Assembly (NCBI RefSeq): GCF_035594125.1
Contig: NC_087158.1
Span: 5,816,501-5,880,500, forward strand
Reading direction: 5' to 3'
Length of the DNA stretch: 64,000 nucleotides
Origin: Scylla paramamosain
Taxonomy: Eukaryota; Arthropoda; Malacostraca; Decapoda; Portunidae
Notes under the pieces: model-generated
The model's database searches: none
Told to the model about the DNA's origin: nothing
The model's input: the letters and a program-made list of their open reading frames with translations, nothing else
Program-made: the position numbers and the translations under genes
Shown here: positions 1 to 17,472 of the stretch, one piece after another
How positions within the stretch are numbered: position 1 is the first letter of the stretch
Layout: each line of letters begins with the position of its first letter

Positions 1-1375
<1,375 letters not shown>

Positions 1376-4225
1376 TTTTTGTCCATATAGAGTGTTTTCC
1401 ATACTTTTTAGCGCTTAGATTAAAAATATACTGAAAAACATCCAAATGACACGTTTGTGGTGATGTTCCGTTATCCCAAACAGGGTGGTTTGCATGCAGT
1501 TTTTGGTTTTGCTATATAACAAGATGAAAAACACTTAAAACACACGTTTTTAATAATGTCGTCCTGTTTCTTCATATATGCTTTATATGCGTTTTGCCGA
1601 TTTGGTATGTAACATAGGGATAAACACTCATAATACACATTTTTGGCAAAGTTGTTCTGTTTCTTAATGCAGACAGGTATTCACAATTTTTAGCATTTTG
1701 GCACATAAGCTGAAAAAAGCTCATAATACTTGTTTTCGTTAATATCGTTTAATTTCTAAATATCATGTGATTTGCATGCATTTTTGCATGCATACTCAAA
1801 ACACCCGTTATTGGTTATGCTATTCTGTTTCTCCATAAAGGGTATTTTGCAAACGTTTTAGGGTTTTGGTGCATTAGAAGCTCAAAAAAAAAAAAAAAAA
1901 ATTAAGACACATTTTGATAATGTTTTGTTTTCCCATGTATAGTGTTTTCTATGTTTTTTTTTTTTTTAGCGTTTTTTGTGCCTAATATGGTCAAAAACAC
2001 CCATATGACACGTTTTTGGTAATATAGTGTCGTTCTCCAAATTAGCGTGCTTTGCAAGCATTTTAGCGTTTTGATCCTTACAAGCTGGGAAACACTTGAA
2101 ACATACGTTTTTGGTAAGGCTGTTCTGTTTCTCTATGATGGATGTTTTACATACGTTTTTGTACCTAAGAAGCTGAAAGCATTAAAAACACACGTTTTAG
2201 GTAATGTTTTATTTCTTTTCCCATATAGGATGCTTTGCATGCACTTTGACGTTTTGGTACCTAAGAAATTCGAAAACACTTATAATATACGTTTTTGGTA
2301 AAGTTGTTGTAATTCTTTTTATAGGGTGCATTGTTTGCATTTTGGCGTTTTGGAATAACTGGAAAACTCTCATAATACACGTTTTATGTAATGCTGCTTC
2401 CCCATATAGAGTGTTTTGGGGTTTTGGTATCATAATACACATTTCTGTTAGAATCGTTTCGTTTCCCCAAATCGGGCCCTTTGCATGGATTTTGGCGTTT
2501 TGTTATCTAAGAACCTCAAAACAATTAAAACACACTTTTTTTGCTAATGTTGCATTAATGCATTTTAGCGTTTGATGGTTAATACGCTCAAAAACACTTC
2601 AATTACACGTTGTTACCCAAATAGAGTGGTTTGCATGCATATTAACGTTTTGTTATTTAATAAGCTGAAAAATCTTAAAGTACACGCTTTTGTAAAAAAA
2701 AAAAATTCTCATAAAGGATGTTTTTAAAGCGTTTTAGCGCTTTAGTACGTATGATAAAAACAAAACAAAAAACATTCAAAAACATGTTTATATTTATTTA
2801 TTTATTTATTTATTTTTTTTTACATATAAGGTGCTTTGCATATAAAAACACTGAAAAGACACTATTTTAGAAATGCTGTTCTCTTTTCCCATATAAAATG
2901 CCTTGCATGAACAGTTGCGTTTTCGTACCTAAGAAAATAACACGTTTTTCTTAGTGTTTTTCTATTTCTCCATACAGATTACTATTCATATGTTTTATCG
3001 GTTTGTTACCTAAGAAGGTGGAAAATACTCATAAAACAAAATTCTGTTAATATCGTTTTGTTTCCCCATATCGGGACATTTGCATGCATTTTTGCGTTTT
3101 GGTACCTATTAAGCTGGAAAACACTTATGTTATGGGTAAAGTTTCCCCATAAAGGATATTTTGCCCGCGTTTTATTGTTTTGGTACGTACTCGTAAGAAG
3201 CTGAAAAATACTCAAAAGTCACGTTTATTTTAATGTTTTCTTTTTCCAAAATAGTGTTTTATATACTATTCTGCGTTTTGTTGCCTAATACGCTCAAAAA
3301 CACCCTAATGACACGTTTCTGGTAAAATCCTTTCGTTACCCCAAATAGGGTGTTTTGCAAGCATTTTGGAGTTTTGGTAAATACCAAGCAAGAAAAAACT
3401 CGAAACACATGTTTTTGATCATGTTCTGATTCTCTATAAAGGGTGTTTTCCATGCGTTTTAGCGTTTTGGTACGTAAGAAGCTAAAAAGGAAAAAAAAAA
3501 CACTTATAAGATACGTAATAATAGAAGTTTCTGTTAATATCCTTTTGTTTACCAATGTCCGGTGATTTTCATGGATTTTGGTGTTTTGTTACCTAACATG
3601 CTCTAAAAAATCTCAAAGTACACTTTTTTGCTAATGTTTTTTTCTGTTTCTCCATGAAGAGTGTTTTGTATGCGTTTCAGTGTTTTGGTAAGTACGAAGC
3701 TGAGAGATACTCAAAACAAATTTTTTGTAATGTTTGCTTTTCCCATACAGGATGCTCCGCATGCACTTCAGCATTTTGATACCTAACAAGATCAAAATTA
3801 TTGTTAATACACATTTTTGGTAATGTTGTTTTATTTCTTCATATAGGGTGCTTTGCATGAACTTTACCGTTTTGGTACCTTACAAACTCAAAAATATTCA
3901 TAATACACGTTATTGGTAATATTGTTCTGTTTTTCCATATATTGTGCTATTCACGTGTTTTAGCATTTTCTTACCTATGAAGTTCAAAAACACTTATAAT
4001 ACATATTTATGTAATATCGTTTCGTTTCTCAGTATGTATTGCATTTATTTTGGCGTTCTCGTACCTAAATGGCTCAAAACTTTCAATACACACGTTTTTG
4101 ATAATGCTGTTCTGTTTCTTCATAAATGGTGTTATCCATGCGTTTTAGCACGTTTGGTACGTAAGAAACTCAAAAAAGTTTCAAAAGACACATTTTTAAT
4201 AATGTTTTCTTTTCCCAAATGGAGT
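1376..4225 (-). repeat. AT-rich satellite, reverse-oriented monomers
   Basis: From about 1376 the same monomer family appears on the opposite strand, with phrases such as GTTTTGGTACCTAAGAAGCT, CACGTTTTTGGTAATGTTGT and TTGCATGCATTTT. The orientation flips back near 4225. The stretch 2220 to about 4900 is paralogous to 30948 to about 34420, except for a block of roughly 0.8 kb missing here near 3490-3520. A short TTTA tandem array lies near 2789-2820. No gene seen. Confidence 0.8.
2220..2225. other. Unoccupied paralogous target site (CCCATA)
   Basis: In this satellite copy CCCATA occurs once, in the context TTCTTTT-CCCATA-TAGGATGC. In the second copy the same context is split by the Polinton, with CCCATA on both sides. 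This is therefore the empty-site counterpart of the insertion. Confidence 0.9.
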
Positions 4226-7200
4226 GTTCTCCAATTATAAGTGTTTTTAAGTTCCTTAAGAACCAAAAAACTAAAACCCACAAATAACACTCTTTATAAA
4301 GAAAAAAATATATATATAAAAAAACGGCAAATTTTTTTTTTTTTATTCATCTTCAAAGTTACCGAGATGCCAAAATTCTGGGAAAATTCTGGCCAATTAT
4401 GTGATAAAAGAATATTATCAAAAAAGTTAATTTTAGCTTTTTTTTTGGAATGTTATGTACCAAACTCTAAAGTGAATGCAAAGCCACCTGCATGAGGAAA
4501 TTAAACGACTTTACGAGAAACCTTACTTTTGAGTGTTTTTTCAGTATGTTAGGCACCAAAACGATAATAATATGGAAGTCACTAAATATGGGAATCCAAA
4601 ACAAAATTACTGAAAACGTGTCTTTTCCTCGTTTTACGTAGAAAAACGCTAAAAAGGATGCAAACCAACCAATATGAAGAAATAGAATAACATTATCAAA
4701 AATGTATATTTTGAATGTTTTTGAGCTTGTTGCCTAAAAAAAAAATGCAAAAATGGATGGAAAGTATTGCAAAACAAAAGGACATTCCGAGAAACGTGTA
4801 TAATGAGTGTTTTATAATTCCACAAGAACCAAAAGGCAAAAAACGCAAAAACTCGTGTACCTAGAGAAGTTTCTTAGATACCAAAATGATGAAACTCATG
4901 AATAACACTTTTAATTGAGAAACAGAATTACCTTACAAAATGTGTGTATTTTGAGTGTTTTTCACATTCTTAGTTACGAAAATCCCAAATTACATGCGAA
5001 ACTAGCTTTATGTGGGAAATAAATGACATTACAAAAAAAGTGTCTTTTGAGTGTTTTTGAGCGTTATATGCAACAAAGCACTAAAAAGCTGAACAATCAC
5101 ATTACATTGGAATAAAACTAAATTTTACGGAAAATAAAAAAAAGAACAAGCTTACCAAATGAGTGAATTTTGGGTGTTTTCACAATCTTAGTTACCAAAA
5201 CCTTAAATTGCAAAGGACTCTATATTGGGAAACAAAAGGACATTACGAGAAACGTGTATAATGAGTGTTTTATGGTTTCACAAGAAGAACAAGGCAAAAA
5301 ACGCAAAAAATATATGGATAACTTTTCTTAGATACCAAAATGCTGAAACTCATGAATAACACTCTTAATTGAGAAACAGAACAACCTTACTAAATGCGTG
5401 TATTTTGAGAGCTTTTCACATTCTTAGTTACCAAAACTCCAAATTGCATGTGAAACCAGATTTATGTGGGAAAAAATGACATTCCCAGAAAAGTGTCTTT
5501 TGAGTGTTTTTGAGCGTGATAGGATATAAAGCACTAAAAAGCAGGGGAATCACATTAAATTCGAATAAAACCAATTTTTACCAATAACTTGCCTTTAAGT
5601 GTTTTTGAGCTCCTTATATACCAAAACGCTAAAACGCATGCAAAACACACTTTATGGAGAAACAGAATAACATTACCAAAAACATGTATTTTGAGTGTTT
5701 TTGATCATATTACCAATAAAACGCTTAAAACATGCTAAGAACCCTATTTGTGAAAAACGAAAAGACATTACGAGAAACGTGTATTATGAATGTTTTTAAA
5801 TTCATTAAGTACCAAAAAGCTAAAAGCCACAAATAACTCTATTAAGAAAAAATAAATAAATAAATAAAAAAATAAGAATTTTTTTTCTTTCTTGTTCTTC
5901 TTCACAGGTACCGAGATGCCAAAATTCGGGCAAAATTCATGAAATTTTGTGAAATAAGAACATTATCAAAAAAGTTAATTATAGCTTTTTTTTCGACTGT
6001 TATGTAGCAAACCCTAAAGTGCCTGCAAAACCACCTATATGGGGAAATCAAACGTCTTTGCCAGAAAACTGTCTTATGAGTGTTTTTCAGCATGTTAGGC
6101 ACCAAAACGATAAATAACATGGAAGTCATTCTATATGGGAATCCAAAACAAAATTACTGAAAACGTGTCTTTTCGGTGTTTTACGTAGAAAAACGGTAAA
6201 CGGATGCAAACCAACCGATATGAAAAAAAGAAAAGAATAACATTACCAAAAAGGTATATTTTGAGTGTTTTTGAGCTTGTTACCTACAAAAAAGGTGAAA
6301 ATGGATGCAAAGCACTTCCTATTGGGAAACAAAAGGACATTATGAGAAACGTGTATAATGAGTGTCTTATTATTTTTCGAGCAAAAGACTTGTGGTTCAC
6401 AAGAACCACAAAGCAAAAAACGCAAAAACTCGTGTATATAAAGAAGTTGATTAGATACCAAAATGCTGAAACTCATGAATAACAATCTTAATTGAGAAAC
6501 AGAACAACCTTACCAAAAGCGTATATTTTCAGTGTTTTTCACATTATTAGCAAAATCCCAAAAAGCATGCGAAACTAGCTTTATGTGGGAGAAAAATGAC
6601 ATTACCAGAAGTGTCTTTTGAGTGTTTTTGAGCGTGTTAGGCAATAGAGCACTAAAAAGCAGGGCAATCACATTACATGGGAATAAAACTAACTTCGACC
6701 AAGAACTTGTTATTATGTGTGTTTTTGAGCTCTTTACATACCAAAAAGCTTAAACGCATGCAAAACACTCCTTTATGGAGAAGCAGAAAAACATTACAAA
6801 AAATATGTGTTTTAAGTGTTTTTGATCATGTTACCTATAAAAACGCTTAAGTACATGCAAAGAACCCTATCATTGATAAACGAAAGGACATTACGAGAAA
6901 CGTGTATTATGACTGTTTTTAAGTTCCTTAAATACCAAAACGTTAAAACCCACAAATAACACTCTTTAAAGAGAAAAAATAAATATATAAATAAATAAAA
7001 AAAATAGCTTTTTTTTTTTATTGATTTTCATAAGTACCGAGATGCCAAAATTCTGCCAAAATTCAGAGAATTTATGTGGAAAAAAGAACATTATCAAAAA
7101 AGTTAATTATAGCGTTTTTTCGGATTGTTATTTACCAAACCCTAAAGTGCATGCAAAGCCACCTATATGAGGAAATTAAATGACTTCATCAGAAACCTGT

Positions 7201-9612
7201 CTTTTCAGTGTTTTTCAGCATGTTAGGCATCAAACCGATAAATAATAAGGAAGTTAGTCAATAACAAAATAACTGAAAACGTATCATTGCAGTGTTTTAC
7301 GTAGAAAAAACGCTAAATTGGAGGCAAAGCAACGAATATGAAGAAATAGAATAACATTACCAAAAAGTGTTTTTGAGCTTTTTACTTACAAAACACGCGA
7401 AAAAGGATGTAAAAGCACTCTATATTGGAAAGGAAAAGGACATTTAGAGTAACGTGTATAATGATTGTTTTATAGTTTCACACGAACCACAAGGCAAAAA
7501 ACGCAAAAACTCGTGTATATAGAGATGTTTCTTACATACGAAAATGCTGAAAGGCAGGAATAACACTTTTAATTGAGAAACAGAACTACCTTACCAAATG
7601 TGTGTATTTTGAGTGTTTTTCACATTTTTAGTTACGACAATCCGAAAATACATGCAAAACTAGCTTTATGTGGGGAAAAAAATTATATTACCAGAAAAGT
7701 GTCTTTTGAGTGTATTTGAGTGTATATGCAACAAAGCACTAAAAAGCAGAACAATCACATTACATGGGAATAAAACCAACTTTTACGAAGAACTTGCCTT
7801 CAACTGTTTTTTTTTTAACTCCTTACATACCAAAACGTTAAAACGCATGCAAAACACCCTTTATGGAGAAACAGAGTAACATTACCAAAAAACATGCATT
7901 TTCTGTGTTTTTGATCATGTTATTTATAAAAACGCTTAAATACATGCAAAGAACCTTATGTTTGGGAAATGGAAGGACATTACGAGAAACGTGTATTATG
8001 AGTGTTTTTAAGTTCCTTAAGTACCAAAAAAGCTACAACCCACAAATAACACTCTTTATAGAGAAAAAAAATAATATATTTTTTTTTTTTTCATCTTTAT
8101 AGGTTCTTAGATGTCAAAATTCTGTCGATATTCTTTGGGAATCGAAAACAAAATTACTGAAAACGTGTCTTTTCGGTGTTTTACGTAGAAAAACGCTAAA
8201 ACGGATGCAAACCAACCAATATGAAGAAATAGAATAACATTACCAAAAAAGTGTTTTTGAGCTTGTTACCTACAAAAAACGCGAAAAGTAGATGCAAAGC
8301 ACTCCCTATTGGGAAAGAAAAGGACATTACGAGAAACGTGTATAATGAGAGTCTTATTATTTTCGGGTAAAAGAAATTGTGGTTCACATGAACCACAAGG
8401 CAAAAAACTAAAAAACTCGTGTATATAGAGAAGTTTCTTAGATACCAAAATGCTGAAACTCATGAATAACAATCTTAATTGAGAAACAGAACTACCTTAC
8501 CAAATGTGTGTATTTTGAGTGTTTTTTTTTTCACATTCTTAGCAAAACCCCAATTAGCATGCGAAACTAGCTTTATATGGGAAAAAAAAATGACATTAAC
8601 AGAAGTGTGTTTTGAGTGTTTTTGATCCTGTTAGGCAATAAAGCACTAAAAAGCAGGGCAATCATATTACATTACGAGAAATGTGTATTATGAATGTTTT
8701 TAAGTTAAGTACCAAAACGTTAAAACCTACAAATAACACTTTATAGAGAAAAAATAAATAAATAAATAATAAAAAAAGCATTATTTTTTTGTTATTGATG
8801 TTCATAGGTACCAAGATGCCAAAATTCTGCCAAAATTCAGGGAAATTATGTGAAAAAAGAACATTATCGAAAAAGTTAATTTTACTTTTTTTTCAGAGTT
8901 ATGTACCAAACCATAAAGTGTATGCAAAGCCACCTATTTGGGAAAATTTAAGGACTTTACAAGAAACCTGTTTTTTTTTCAGTGTTTTTCCGCATGTTAG
9001 GCACCAAAACGATAGATAATATGAAAGTCACTCTATATGGAAATCCAAAACAATATTACTAAAAACGTGACTTTTAAAAGATTTACGTAGAAAAACGCTA
9101 AAACGGATGCAAACCAACCAATATGAAAAAAAATAGAATAACATTACCAGAAAAGTATATTTTGTGTGTTTTTGAGCTTGTTACATAAAAAAAAAACGCA
9201 AAAAAGGATGCAAAGCACTGTATATTAGGAAAAAAGACATAACGAGAAACGTGTATAATGGGTATTTTATAGTTTCACCAGAATCACAAGGCAAAAAACG
9301 CAAAAACTCGTCTGTGTGGAGGTTTCTAAGATACCAAAATGCTGAAACTCATGAATAACACTATTAATCAAGAAACAGAGCAACCTTACTAAATGCGTGT
9401 ATTTCGAGTGATTTTTTACATTCTTAGTTACCAAAACCCCAAATTCCATGCGAAACTAGCTTTATGTGGGAAAAAAAAATGACATTACCAGAAAAATATC
9501 TTTTTTTTTTGTTTTTGAGCGTGTTAGGCAATAAAGCACTTAAAAGCAGGGCAATCACATTACATGGGAATAAAAACAACTTTTACGAAGAACTTGCCTC
9601 TTGGTGTTTTTG
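4226..9612 (+). repeat. AT-rich satellite, forward, ~1.1 kb modules
   Basis: Forward monomers are grouped into modules of about 1.1 kb. Each module is marked by a TAAATAAATAAA-rich stretch, a T-run and the phrase AGGTACCGAGATGCCAAAAT, for example near 4310-4370, 5850-5920, 6970-7040 and 8750-8820. The region is paralogous to 33766-40180 but lacks part of it, since the offset between matching positions grows along the sequence. No gene seen. Confidence 0.8.
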
Positions 9613-9960
9613 ACAAGCATTTAGTAAGGTTGTTCTGTTTCTCAGTTAAGAGTGTTATTCATGAGTTTCAGCATTTTGGTATCTAGGAAACTTCTCCATA
9701 TACACGAGTTTTTGCGTTTTTTGCCTTGTTTTTTTTTTTTCTGAACTATAAAACATTCATTATACACTTTTCTCGCAATGTCCCTTTGTTTCCCAATATA
9801 GAGTGCTTTGTATCAATTTTTGCGTTTTTTTGTAGGTAACAAGCTCAAAAAAACTCAAAATATACATTTTTGGTGATGTTTTTCTCCTTCTTGATATTGG
9901 TTGTTTTTCATCAGTTTTAACGTTTTTCTACGTAAAACACTGAGAAGACACGTTTTCAGT
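9613..9960 (-). repeat. Short inverted satellite block
   Basis: A block of about 350 bp of monomers lies on the opposite strand to its neighbours. Paralogous inverted blocks occur near 40190-40640 and 53700-54160, so the inversion pre-dates amplification of the larger repeat. Confidence 0.75.
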
Positions 9961-13271
<3,311 letters not shown>

Positions 13272-14013
13272 AAACACTTACAAAGCAAGGAAAACACCCT
13301 ATATGGGAAAACGAGATAACCTTAACAAAATCGAGTGTTTTTGAGCTTCTTACGTACCAAAACGATAAAAGATGTTCGAAACAATATTAGCAAAAACGTA
13401 TGTTCAGAGATTTTTTTTTAGCTTGTTAGGTAATAAAACGCCAAAATGTATGCAAATTACTCTATATAGGTAAATGAAACGATATTAACATAAAGGTGTA
13501 TTATGTCTTTTTCAGCTTCATAGATACCAAAAGTCTAAAACACGTAAATAATACTATATTTGCAGAAACAAAACAACATTACCAAAAGCGTACTTTATGA
13601 GTTTTTTCCCCATGATAGGTACCAAAACGCCTAAAAGCATAGTGAACACCATACATAAAGAAACAGATCAACATTACGAAAAACTTATATACTGAGTGTT
13701 TTTGAGCTTGTTAGATACAAAAAAAAAACAAAGTGCATGCAAGACAACCTGTATAGGAAAAAACAATCAATATTAACAAAAACTTGTCTTTTGAGTGTTT
13801 TTCAGTTTCTTTCGTACTAAAACTCTAAAACGCATCAAAAACACCCTTTATGGAGAAAGAGGACATTACTATAAAGGTTTTTTTTTTTTTAGTGTTTTCC
13901 CGATCATTAGCCACCAAAACGTCAAAATGCAGACAGCACACTATTTGATGTAAAGAAATTATATTACCGGAAACATGTCATTTCAGTGTTTTGAGCATAT
14001 TAGAAACCAACCA

Positions 14014-14136
<123 letters not shown>

Positions 14137-15450
14137 CATCGAAAACGTGTCTTTCGAATGTTTTTGAGCTTCTTACGTACCAAATTTCTAAAAAGCGTGC
14201 AAAACATCCTTTATGGTGAAATAGAACATTACCAAAAATGTGTGTTTTGAGTATTTTTGAGCTTCTTGGGTACGAAAACGCCAAAATGCACACAAATTAA
14301 CGGTCGTTGACAAACTAAAATTTATTAAGAAAAAATATTATTATAAGTGTTTTTTCACTTATGTACGAAAACACTAAAACACGTGAATCTCTATATGGAG
14401 ATTTTTCTCTATATGGAGAAAAAAAAACATTAACCAAAAAAATGGGTGTTTTCCTCATGTTAGGTACGACAATCTATACAGAATACCATATATGAAAAAC
14501 AGAAATACATTACCAAAAACGTATATTATAAGTGTTTTTGAGCTTCTTAGGTAATAAAATACTGAAACACGTGATTAGTGTTTTCTTTGTCTATATAGAG
14601 TGTTTTCCATACTTTTTAGCGCTTAGATTAAAAATATACTGAAAAACATCCAAATGACACGTTTGTGGTGATGTTCCGTTATCCCAAACAGTGTGGTTTG
14701 CATGCAGTTTTTGGTTTTGCTATATAACAAGATGAAAAACACTTAAAACTCACGTTTTTAATAATGTCGTCCTGTTTCTTCATATATGCTTTATATGCGT
14801 TTTGCCGATTTGGTATGTAACATAGGGATAAACACTCATAATACACATTTTTGGCAAAGCTGTTCTGTTTCTTAATGCAAACAGGTATTCACAATTTTTA
14901 GCATTTTGGCACATAAGCTGAAAAAAGCTCATAATACTTGTTTTCGTTAATATCGTTTAATTTCTAAATATCATGTGATTTGCATGCATACTCAAAACAC
15001 CCGTTATTGGTTATGCTATTCTGCATACTCAAAACACCCGTTATTGGTTATGCTATTCTGTTTCTCCATAAAGGGTATTTTGCAAACGTTTTAGGGTTTT
15101 GGTGCATTAGAAGCTCAAAAAAAAAAAAAAAAAATTAAGACACATTTTGATAATGTTTTGTTTTCCCATGTATAGTGTTTTCTATGCTTTTTTTTTTTAG
15201 CGTTTTTTGTGCCTAATATGGTCAAAAACACCCATATGACACGTTTTTGGTAATATAGTCCCGTTCTCCAAATTAGCGTGCTTTGCAAGCATTTTAGCGT
15301 TTTGATACTAACAAGCTGGGAAACACTTGAAACATACGTTTTTGGTAAGGCTGTTCTGTTTCTCTATGATGGATGTTTTACATACGTTTTTGTACCTAAG
15401 AAGCTGAAAGCATTAAAAACACACGTTTTAGGTAATGTTTTATTTCTTTT

Positions 15451-15456
15451 CCCATA
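15451..15456. other. Target site duplication, left (CCCATA)
   Basis: CCCATA directly precedes the AG-starting terminus and is repeated after the other terminus at 30948-30953. Six bases is the usual Polinton/Maverick target duplication length. Confidence 0.95.
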
Positions 15457-16158
15457 AGTAGTTGGGAAATTGCCATGGGGGTCGCCCATCCTTATATGGC
15501 AAGCCATGACGGCCCCCATTTCATGGGGGGCCGTCATGGCTTGCCATATAAGACGGTGACGGTGACGGCGACACTGACGGAGAGGAGGTGAGGGGGCGTG
15601 CGTCCTTATGCTTCGGCGACGATGGAATGACTAATGAATCAATGATGGTGGGCGGAAAATAATTGAGTGAAAAGGGGGTGGAGGGGGGAGAGGGGAGGTG
15701 GGGGGGGGGGGGACTGGCGGCCAGACGTGGCAGCCGCCCGCCACACACGCGTGGTTAGGGGACTCTGACGGCGCTTGCCATAGAAGTCGCCTCACCATCC
15801 TCCACCCCCATATGGACAAGGTCGTTGCGACTGCCCACGAGGTCCCGGGGGGGGGGTGGACTGGCGGCCAGACGTGGAAGTCGTCCACGCACACGCGTGG
15901 TTAGGGGGACTCTGACGGCGTTGCCATGGAAGTCGCCTTTTCACTCACGTGAATCCTGGAGGGTGGGATGACTGAGTGTTACCATTGTGTGTTCCCTCCG
16001 ACACCTCAGTACATTCCAAGGTTGCCACCGCTGGATGGTCAAGGTCGGGTGGAAGGGAATGGGGTGGGGTTGGGGGGGGGGGGAGGACCGCACGTGTCAG
16101 GAAAGTGGCAGGCGATGTCCGCCAGGTCCCATGCGGCCTTACGCCGCCAGGAGTCACG

Positions 16159-16209
<51 letters not shown>

Positions 16210-16507
16210 GGCGGGAACGGGAAGTTGAGGGCTTAGAATGGGCCGCCACGTGGGCGTCACGCGCTAGTTGCCCGCGCGGATCCTGGACAGTCTGGGTGGC
16301 GAGACTTGCCATCACGCGTTCCCTCCGACATCTCAATACATCCCCTATGGTCAAGGTCGTCGCGACAGCCTCACGAGGTTCCGTTACCTGTCCATCGTTT
16401 TTACCTGGAGGAAGCGTCTGTGACGGTCAGGGCGGAGTGGCGGCCTCTTCCACTTTCACCGACCGCCAGCGGCGTGGCTGACGTAATACTTATGCCGGAT
16501 GGTCACC

Positions 16508-16552
<45 letters not shown>
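15457..16552 (+). repeat. Left terminal inverted repeat
   Basis: It starts AGTAGTTGGGAAATTGCC and matches the reverse complement of the right end through conserved subterminal blocks up to an (ATT)n array at about 16508-16552. It is imperfect. It contains a near-perfect hairpin (15491-15552, arms of about 29-30 bases around a TTC loop), G-rich tracts, and an extra stretch (about 15990-16310) with a 46-T run at 16163-16208 that the right repeat lacks. Open frames across it are GC-rich shadows in several frames and are not supported as genes. Confidence 0.9.
15491..15552. repeat. Terminal hairpin in left TIR
   Basis: An inverted repeat runs from CTTATATGGCAAGCCATGAC to its complement ending CATATAAG, with one unpaired base in a C/G run and a 3-base loop. 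It lies 34 bp inside the terminus. The right TIR carries the equivalent hairpin, so it is a conserved part of the end structure. Confidence 0.85.
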
Positions 16553-16580
16553 GAAAGGTTATGCAGAGTCGATGGAACAT

Positions 16581-16592
16581 TTTATTTTTATT
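16581..16592 (-). terminator. Tandem AATAAA polyadenylation signals
   Basis: On the minus strand two adjacent AATAAA hexamers lie about 50 bp beyond the stop codon of the spliced gene ending at 16641. They are well placed to end its transcript, and possibly also the capsid-protease transcript, for which no closer signal is seen. Confidence 0.6.
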
Positions 16593-16640
16593 AGGACAAA
16601 TACAGCTCATTGCTTATTAGGGCAAATACATCTCTTTCAT

Positions 16641-17355
16641 TCAAAACATTTGCGAATTGAAGGCGAAGAGATCATCGTCATCGCTGTCAATGACGGGCGT
16701 AGTTTTAATAACTCTAGGAACCAGCTTCTTACGAGGGGCGGCTGGAGCAACGGGGAGTTTTGGTGTGCTGTCGTCCTCTGGCGTGTTAGGGGGAATATTC
16801 TTTTTTTTTCTGTTTTCCTGCGACTTCTTCTTCACCTCCTGACCCTCTTTGCCGCCTACTGTCGACTCATCTGACCATTGCGGCTGTGCTTCGGTCGGAG
16901 GTGGCATCAGCGACTCCTGAGGTGGCGGAATCGACTGCGATGTCGGCTGCTGCTGTTGCGACTCCTGTCCTGATGGTGCGTCAGGAGGTGGGCTGGCCGG
17001 CAGTGGCGACATGTCGTCATCACTAAAGATCAATTTCTTCTTTGCAGGTTCTGACATTTTCTCCACATTGACATCCTCATGGTCAGCACGGCTTCGCTTA
17101 CCCCCAGCATCGCCCAGATAGATATCAAAGCGGAAAGAGATGCGTTCTGTAACAGACAAAAAAAAAAAAAAAAAAAAAAAAAAAAACGATGAGAACAATG
17201 GAAAAGTTTTTATTTCCCCTCCCACTCTCCCTCTTCTTATTCATTGGCAAAGAACGTTAATGTAATTTACAATGGTGAAGATGTCAGATGCCGTGCAAGG
17301 TAATGGTGTACTCACCCGCAGTTCTCAAGATGAAACGTTTGTTAGCTTGCTCCAT
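16641..17355 (-). CDS. Spliced Pro/Gln/Asp-rich protein, unknown function
   Basis: Two exons are supported. Exon 1 runs 17355-17316 from an ATG in a fair context and ends at a strong donor (GTGAGT from 17315). Exon 2 starts at 17146 after a poly-pyrimidine run of nearly 30 bases ending TTACAG, and reads to a stop at 16641. The exons join in frame in phase 1 and give a protein of about 181 residues. The product is largely disordered. Near the start of exon 2 it has a short ordered-looking segment, then a Lys-rich motif followed by LIFSDDD, a Pro/Gln-rich middle, a basic stretch, and an acidic end with VIDSDDDDLF. The two hydrophobic-Ser-Asp motifs resemble each other. I do not recognise the family. 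It is the last gene of the element, after the protease. An unspliced start inside the poly-T tract would give a run of Phe and is rejected. Confidence 0.65.
17147..17315 (-). other. 169-nt GT-AG intron
   Basis: The donor GG|GTGAGT (G at 17315) and acceptor TTACAG| (last G at 17147) follow consensus. The tract before the acceptor is almost pure T on the coding strand. Removal keeps the reading frame and replaces the Phe-rich unspliced N-terminus. Confidence 0.7.
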
Positions 17356-17472
17356 TCTTGGAGATGAGGCTTCGACGTCCGACTGGGTTGAGAGGTGATG
17401 GCGAAGTGACGCTTATCCGTCAGCAATTACCCCATATTGACCCCCTTTCCCACCCCCACCCCACCCCCCAAT

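Noticed and set aside
15491..15552. Terminal hairpin as a miRNA or other structured RNA gene
   Set aside because: It is part of the inverted-repeat end structure and mirrored at the other end; nothing indicates transcription.
16163..16208. 46-T run as the tail of a reverse-strand SINE or processed retrocopy
   Set aside because: No SINE promoter boxes or target duplication could be seen around it; a slippage-expanded tract is equally likely.
15521..16481. Several open frames across the left terminal repeat, and matching ones at 29666-30537
   Set aside because: GC-rich, Pro/Gly/His-biased, overlapping in many frames, and differing between the two repeats by frameshifts; no family resemblance.
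17147..17225. Unspliced N-terminus of the last gene, starting upstream of the T-run
   Set aside because: It would encode a long Phe run and lies inside a well-formed intron; the spliced start at 17355 is better supported.
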